Assembly (NCBI GenBank): GCA_029721435.1
Contig: CM056573.1
Span: 1,218,501 to 1,282,500, forward strand
Length of the DNA: 64,000 nucleotides
Direction of reading: 5' to 3'
Source of the DNA: Gymnothorax reevesii
Lineage: Eukaryota; Chordata; Actinopteri; Anguilliformes; Muraenidae
Shown: in pieces, positions 59,501 through 64,000 of the stretch
Layout of the letters: every line of letters starts with the position of its first letter
How positions within the stretch are numbered: position 1 is the stretch's first letter
Made by a program: the position numbers and the translations under genes
Notes under the pieces: model-generated
Database searches by the model: none
Told to the model about the DNA's origin: nothing
What the model saw: only the letters and a program-made list of their open reading frames with translations

Positions 59501-62355
59501 CTGAATAAACAAAAAACAGCAGGACACGGGACAGGTCATTATAGCGTAGGCATCCCAAATCGCAAATGTGTCAGATTCGTTGGCGTGCCAAGCGGGGCGG
59601 GCGGGGATGGTTCACTGCGACACGCCGGTGCAGCGGAGACGATGCTAGCAGGGGTTCGGACGGCGATGGGGTCATTCAGGAAGCACATGAACGAGGCACT
59701 CGCAGCAGGAGAAGACTGTAGACAGAAGCAGATTTCGGAGTCAGCACAAGCAGGCGAGGGGTACAGGGGTTTGTCGGAGGGGTGGAGGGCCAGGGCGAAA
59801 GGCAGCGCAGACGGGACGCCCTGATGAGGCTGTTGGGCTGCATCGCTTCCACGATGGCGGGATAGACTCCAGCGCCCGTTACCCTACAGACCGTGGGCCA
59901 GAGGTCGGCCACGCCCAGACGAGGGGCCATCTTCAGCCCCGCTCCTTCAAAACCGCCAAAATTACACACTTGTAACTGAAACGGACTTCAAAAGATCGAT
60001 TTCTCAAATATTTTTGTGCGCCACTAGTTTCTTTATCTCCTGGAGAGTCCCGATGAGTCAGTGCGACCTGACCGTTTAGAAACGAGCTGGTCTCTCGCAT
60101 CCGTTTCACACGGGGGATAAAATCACCTCCCAGCAGGTCTTTGTCAAAGTGCGAATGCCAACATGACAACTCCCTTTTCACACCTCGTGAAAGTGTTGGC
60201 AGGATGTGGTTCACATTATAGAATCAGAGTTAAGAAGGTTTCTGGTTAAACACAAAAAAAAAAAAACAGCCCCCTCGGGGTACAGCTCCGAAATGAGCAT
60301 GAATTCTCGATTCTTCATTCCTTGCTTCTTTAATCTATGAACTAACATTCATTTAGAGAGTGAGGGCGTCACAAACAAAAAGATGAGTACACTGATAGAA
60401 TATGCACTTTGTAATGCAGTGAGCACCATAATTCAGTGGACAGAGACACGCTGTTATTTTCTATCAGTGCCCAAGCACTTTGAGTTTGAAAAAGGATGCA
60501 GTTATGATGAGGCTGAATTGCCGACTGTCTGCTTTAATTTGCCGGCATCTTCATGCATATTGGATGAACGGTTTACAGATGTACAGCACTTTTTGCATCG
60601 AGTCCCCGCTCCCCTTTTTGTACACATAAATAAGGCCACTTTAAAATAATGCAGAATAAAATAATCATTTTTAATGTTTATACTGCAGTATCTTCACTTC
60701 TTTACGGGAGTTTGCCTCCTCTGCACGACCTAAAATGCTCCTTCGACTTAAGATTCACAGCATCTTGTCCGAAGCCTTTAGGAGCGATTTGTTTAATCAA
60801 AATTTCAAGCCAAAGAATCTCCATTACTGTTCGATTACCACAAGTGATGGTTACCTCCGCATATAACGCACGGCGATCAACAACAAGCATTTCATTCTGA
60901 TACATTAGTGAAGTAGACACTCATATAAAAAACACAAAAATATCCAAAATGAAAATTTCTCTTTATTGGCCACTATATTCCTTCATTAAAGAACAAACCT
61001 GACTGTCTGATGTAAGCGGCAAAAGGAATTAATCTGCCCTCAAAAGCGCAGGAATTAATTGTACGGCGGGTCAGCAGGCAGCGCTAATTAAGATGAAGCG
61101 GGTGGCCGCTAATCCCACGATGCAGATGTGACTCGTTATTGGAGCTCATTAATAAGCCCATTACAGACGGTCTCCGCGGTGTCAGTCCCGTTTGCACTCG
61201 CAGCACTGATATCACATCGGGCGTCTCTCTCGGCGTGAGACTGGATTTACAGAGGCGCACCTCAGGGCCGGACCATGGCTGACGCACACAGCTCCACACC
61301 CAGCATTCATGCCAACCGCAGAAACCGCCAGGACTGAGCGATATGGAAAAAAATCAAACATCACCATATTTTTCACCAAATATTGTGGAAATATCTTAGG
61401 GATAAACACTGGTGTTTTTACAAATTGTTACTTCACTTCAAATTCAGACAAACCCTCGCTAGTCATGTGGACTTGATGACAAAAGCAGGTACAAGTGACG
61501 GCTAAAACTGCTTAATAATCTCTTTACGGTCAGGTTTCCTTTAAAGCCAGAAATAAACACGTCACATCATGGCATAACGATATCAGAACTCCAGCTCCAT
61601 CTCATTTTATCGATGTAGTGTCCGGCCCTTGAAGCTGCGGAACAGAAGCGCGGCGGGCAGCACTGACGGGGTGACAGATAGACGGGTGAGGGGGATACAG
61701 ACAGGGTGAGAGAGGGACAGCTCCAGCGAGCGTGCGGGATCGATGGACGCGTGGGCGATTATGCGCAGGTGGCAGAGACACACAGCGGCGGCCAAACAGA
61801 GACCGCGAGGCAGGGGAGCGTGAGCCGTGCGGCGCTCGTTTTCAACCGGCCACAGACCAGGAAGCAGGCCGTACGGCAACGCTCTCTCGCCACAGTCTGA
61901 CAAACTCACAGGCGCTCAGCCGCACCACTCATTAACATACTGACCCCAGCGCAGCAGCACATCGACTCGCTCGGCAAAGCCTCCATTTACAGGATTTAGC
62001 AAACGACGGGGCGATGCACAGATATAAGGACTGAGAGCACAGACGCTAAAACGCCTTTACTTACTGCAGATTCTAAAAGAGTTGAGTCCACTCTGAACTG
62101 GATGGGCTGCGCTAATGTTCTGATGGAAACTGCTGTCACGTTTTGAGCCGTGTGTGTCCGGGGTTTACAGGGGAATGAATCTCTATCGGATTTGTCCACA
62201 TTATATAAAAGGAAGACATTTTAGTTTATGAGTTTGGTGTCTATGCACAATAAGTGTGAGTGTGTGTGTGTGTATTTATGGGCTTTAAAAAAGGCAGTAT
62301 GAGGATATGATGGAGGGATGTGAGGAGGATGGGTAGTGAAGGGAGCTGAATCTGG
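59501..62355. other. CCDC88C intron, no further exon recognised
   Basis: Several GC-rich open frames (59585-59969) were examined and have no splice-bounded coding signature. The region 61040-61340 is repeat-poor and rich in TAAT words, and might be conserved non-coding DNA, but that cannot be judged from one sequence. Confidence 0.4.
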
Positions 62356-62519
62356 TCAGAACTGGGAGTCCTGAGAGGTGGGGTCATTGATGGAGGAAGT
62401 GATGTCACAGGAGGACCAGAAGCGCAGGCGGTGGGATAGCGAGCGCCGCGGGTGGGGCGGCGTCATCGGCGGTCGGAGCTTCTCTTGGCTCTTACTCCTC
62501 AGAAAGAACCGCCGCTTGG
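62356..62519 (-). CDS. Candidate alternative last exon (CCDC88C) or unrecognised terminal exon
   Basis: On the - strand, after an acceptor-like CCTGCAG, the sequence reads AKRRFFLRSKSQEKLRPP, then MTPPHPRRSLSHRLRFWSSC and DITSSINDPTSQDSQF, followed by TGA (62356-62358). Codon use is typical of coding DNA and the peptide is basic and Ser-rich, not repeat-like. A second in-frame acceptor (CCCTGCAG, 14 bases upstream... TGCCTCC) gives a slightly longer start. Both acceptors leave two bases, the same phase as the exon at 59309-59500, so it could replace that exon and end the protein before the GBA and PDZ motifs. I do not recognise it from a known protein. Confidence 0.4.
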
Positions 62520-64000
62520 CTGCAGGAGGCACTGCAGGGGGCGCTGCTGAGCGCGACCGCCACAGGGTTTTAGTGTGACAGAAAACAGACAGAACACCAG
62601 AGAACAGGATGAATGGAGGAAAAACTGAAGTTAATTTGCATAAATAAACAGAAAACGACACGTTAAAGACAGCCCCAGATAAACCAAGAATGACAGCATT
62701 AGATATGAAGGCATGAAACAGCACTCTGAAAATATATTAGAGTAGACCAAGGACCCCTCCACAGCAAAAGTGTTAAAAAGACAGTAAAGATGAAATGGTC
62801 TACTATAGTAGACTTGGCATGCAATCACGACCAGAGACACCATCTTAGATACATGACACACATTCCCCATGCCAAGGGTCCTGGAGAAAAAGCTGCTAAA
62901 ACAGAGTATGATGCATCAAAGTAAAGAAATGAGTATTAATAAAGGAAATTCCCAAGAGAACTGATTGCTGCAGCAGTCTACCGCAGTTTGTTTAGGTCCA
63001 GGCGCCCCCTTGTGTCTGCATCCAGTAAGAACACTGATGTAAAATGTAAACACAGGGGGGGAGTTGCTGCAGTGTGCTCTCAGATTTAAAGCCCTCACCA
63101 CACAGCCAGAGGAGCTAATCCTTGTTCCCAACTCTGAGTAGCTGTTCCAGCTGTAATGTAGCTCTAGTGTCCAGGGAGTATAAATGGGAGGTTTAAATTC
63201 CAGTAAAACTCCAGAAATTTGCTCTTGTGTCAGCAGGTTCTGGTTGCTTCATTTTTTTACCAGAAGTAAATTTTGTCCTTGGAAGTTAATATCTGGTGTG
63301 TTAGTTTGCGACCCAAACTGAGCACTCTATTGGAGAGTCACCGCACAGTTGCCGTCACCAGGTCCCGGGGGAGAATGTCGACTCTCCTCTGAAGGAAACT
63401 CGCACCAGGTAAGAGCGAACAGGGTGGTCATAGTACTACTGGACTTAAAAGTTACACTTAATCCTCTGACGGGTCAAAAGTCATCTCTCTCACCATTGGC
63501 TCACCGGTACAGCAACATTATCCAAAAACTTGTTGAAGTCCTCATTGTGACCACGAATATGGTCAATAAACTGTGAAAAATGTGTGTTACTTGACTTAAA
63601 CAGGAATTGTGCAAATTACAACATTAAGTTGGTCTTAAACAAAACCTTATTTTTTCCAGAGAGAATTTAAATATTCTGCAGATTTCGTATGACAACTTGA
63701 AAAGTAGAATTACACATAAGATTCTGGGATGGTTTTCAGATGGAAGAAAATATGGCTGTTATTCCACAGGTCAAAAAGATACATACTGCCGAGTGTAGAA
63801 GAAATAACAGTGTACTAAATGCTAACCAGAGGGACAAGTTCGGACAAACTTCACAGGACTTAAAGATGGGGTGAGGCCTGCAGATCTACACGCCCACCCA
63901 CAGGCCCAGTGCGATACTTCACTCATCACAGCATTCATCCCTAAAGCACATGATCTTCCCCTCCTCAACACGCGCGCTAATCTCACCTCAACACGAGCCC
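62520..64000. other. CCDC88C intron, nothing recognised
   Basis: No further exon of CCDC88C could be recognised up to the window end. A + strand donor-like GTAAGAG at 63410 has no supporting coding sequence. Confidence 0.4.

Noticed and set aside
59585..59969. GC-rich open frames on both strands near the CCDC88C exon
   Set aside because: No matching acceptor/donor pair in the right phase and no recognisable peptide.
63349..63576. Possible + strand exon ending at a GTAAGAG donor
   Set aside because: No + strand gene is known here and the peptide is not recognisable; a chance match is likely.

Overview
The window is a piece of a vertebrate nuclear genome, almost certainly a ray-finned (teleost-type) fish. 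Evidence: spliced genes with long introns, a 5S-rRNA-derived SINE, several Tc1-like transposons, Tx1/L2-like LINE fragments, a Penelope-like GIY-YIG fragment, many small foldback elements and large minisatellites. There are no operons, Shine-Dalgarno sites or CRISPR arrays.

Three protein-coding genes are supported. (1) The last four coding exons of DGLUCY (mitochondrial D-glutamate cyclase) lie on the + strand between 1490 and 18198. (2) A complete single-exon proton-sensing GPCR, GPR68, is on the - strand at 25573-26682. (3) The 3' part of CCDC88C (DAPLE) is on the - strand: five phase-compatible exons between 59500 and 44138 that include the G-alpha-binding (GBA) motif and the C-terminal Gly-Cys-Val PDZ ligand, followed by a putative ~2.2 kb 3' UTR. 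The order DGLUCY(+) - GPR68(-) - CCDC88C(-) matches the arrangement I know from human chromosome 14q32, which supports all three identifications. A further - strand coding-looking segment at 62356-62519 could be an alternative last exon of CCDC88C. GPR68 (a G-protein-coupled receptor) and DAPLE (a non-receptor G-protein activator acting on Wnt/Dishevelled) are both signalling proteins; DGLUCY is an unrelated mitochondrial enzyme.

Layout. 1-18198: DGLUCY exons and introns, with an apparently intact 1.5 kb Tc1 transposon at 3148-4653. From 6441 to 11992 a single 5S-type SINE appears to have been split by at least three nested insertions, one of them a 4.26 kb TTAA-flanked element. 18199-25572: DGLUCY/GPR68 convergent intergenic region with LINE remnants and TTAA-type MITEs. 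25573-26682: GPR68. 26683-41900: GPR68 upstream region with a foldback MITE, a Penelope-like remnant flanked by 100-bp direct repeats, an 18-bp minisatellite, a Tc1 remnant, a degraded Tc1 with ~215-bp inverted repeats, and a CpG-richer stretch near 40.2-41.35 kb. 41900-64000: CCDC88C 3' end, with a Tx1-like LINE, a repeat bearing an 11-bp target duplication, and a 28-bp minisatellite that fills almost an entire intron and starts at the splice donor itself.

I did not find a new multi-gene system. The most unusual structures are the minisatellite built from the first 27-28 nt of a CCDC88C intron, the multiply interrupted SINE, the intact Tc1 copy, and the possible alternative CCDC88C C-terminus. 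Family assignments of repeats rest on my recall of consensus features and were not checked by any search.
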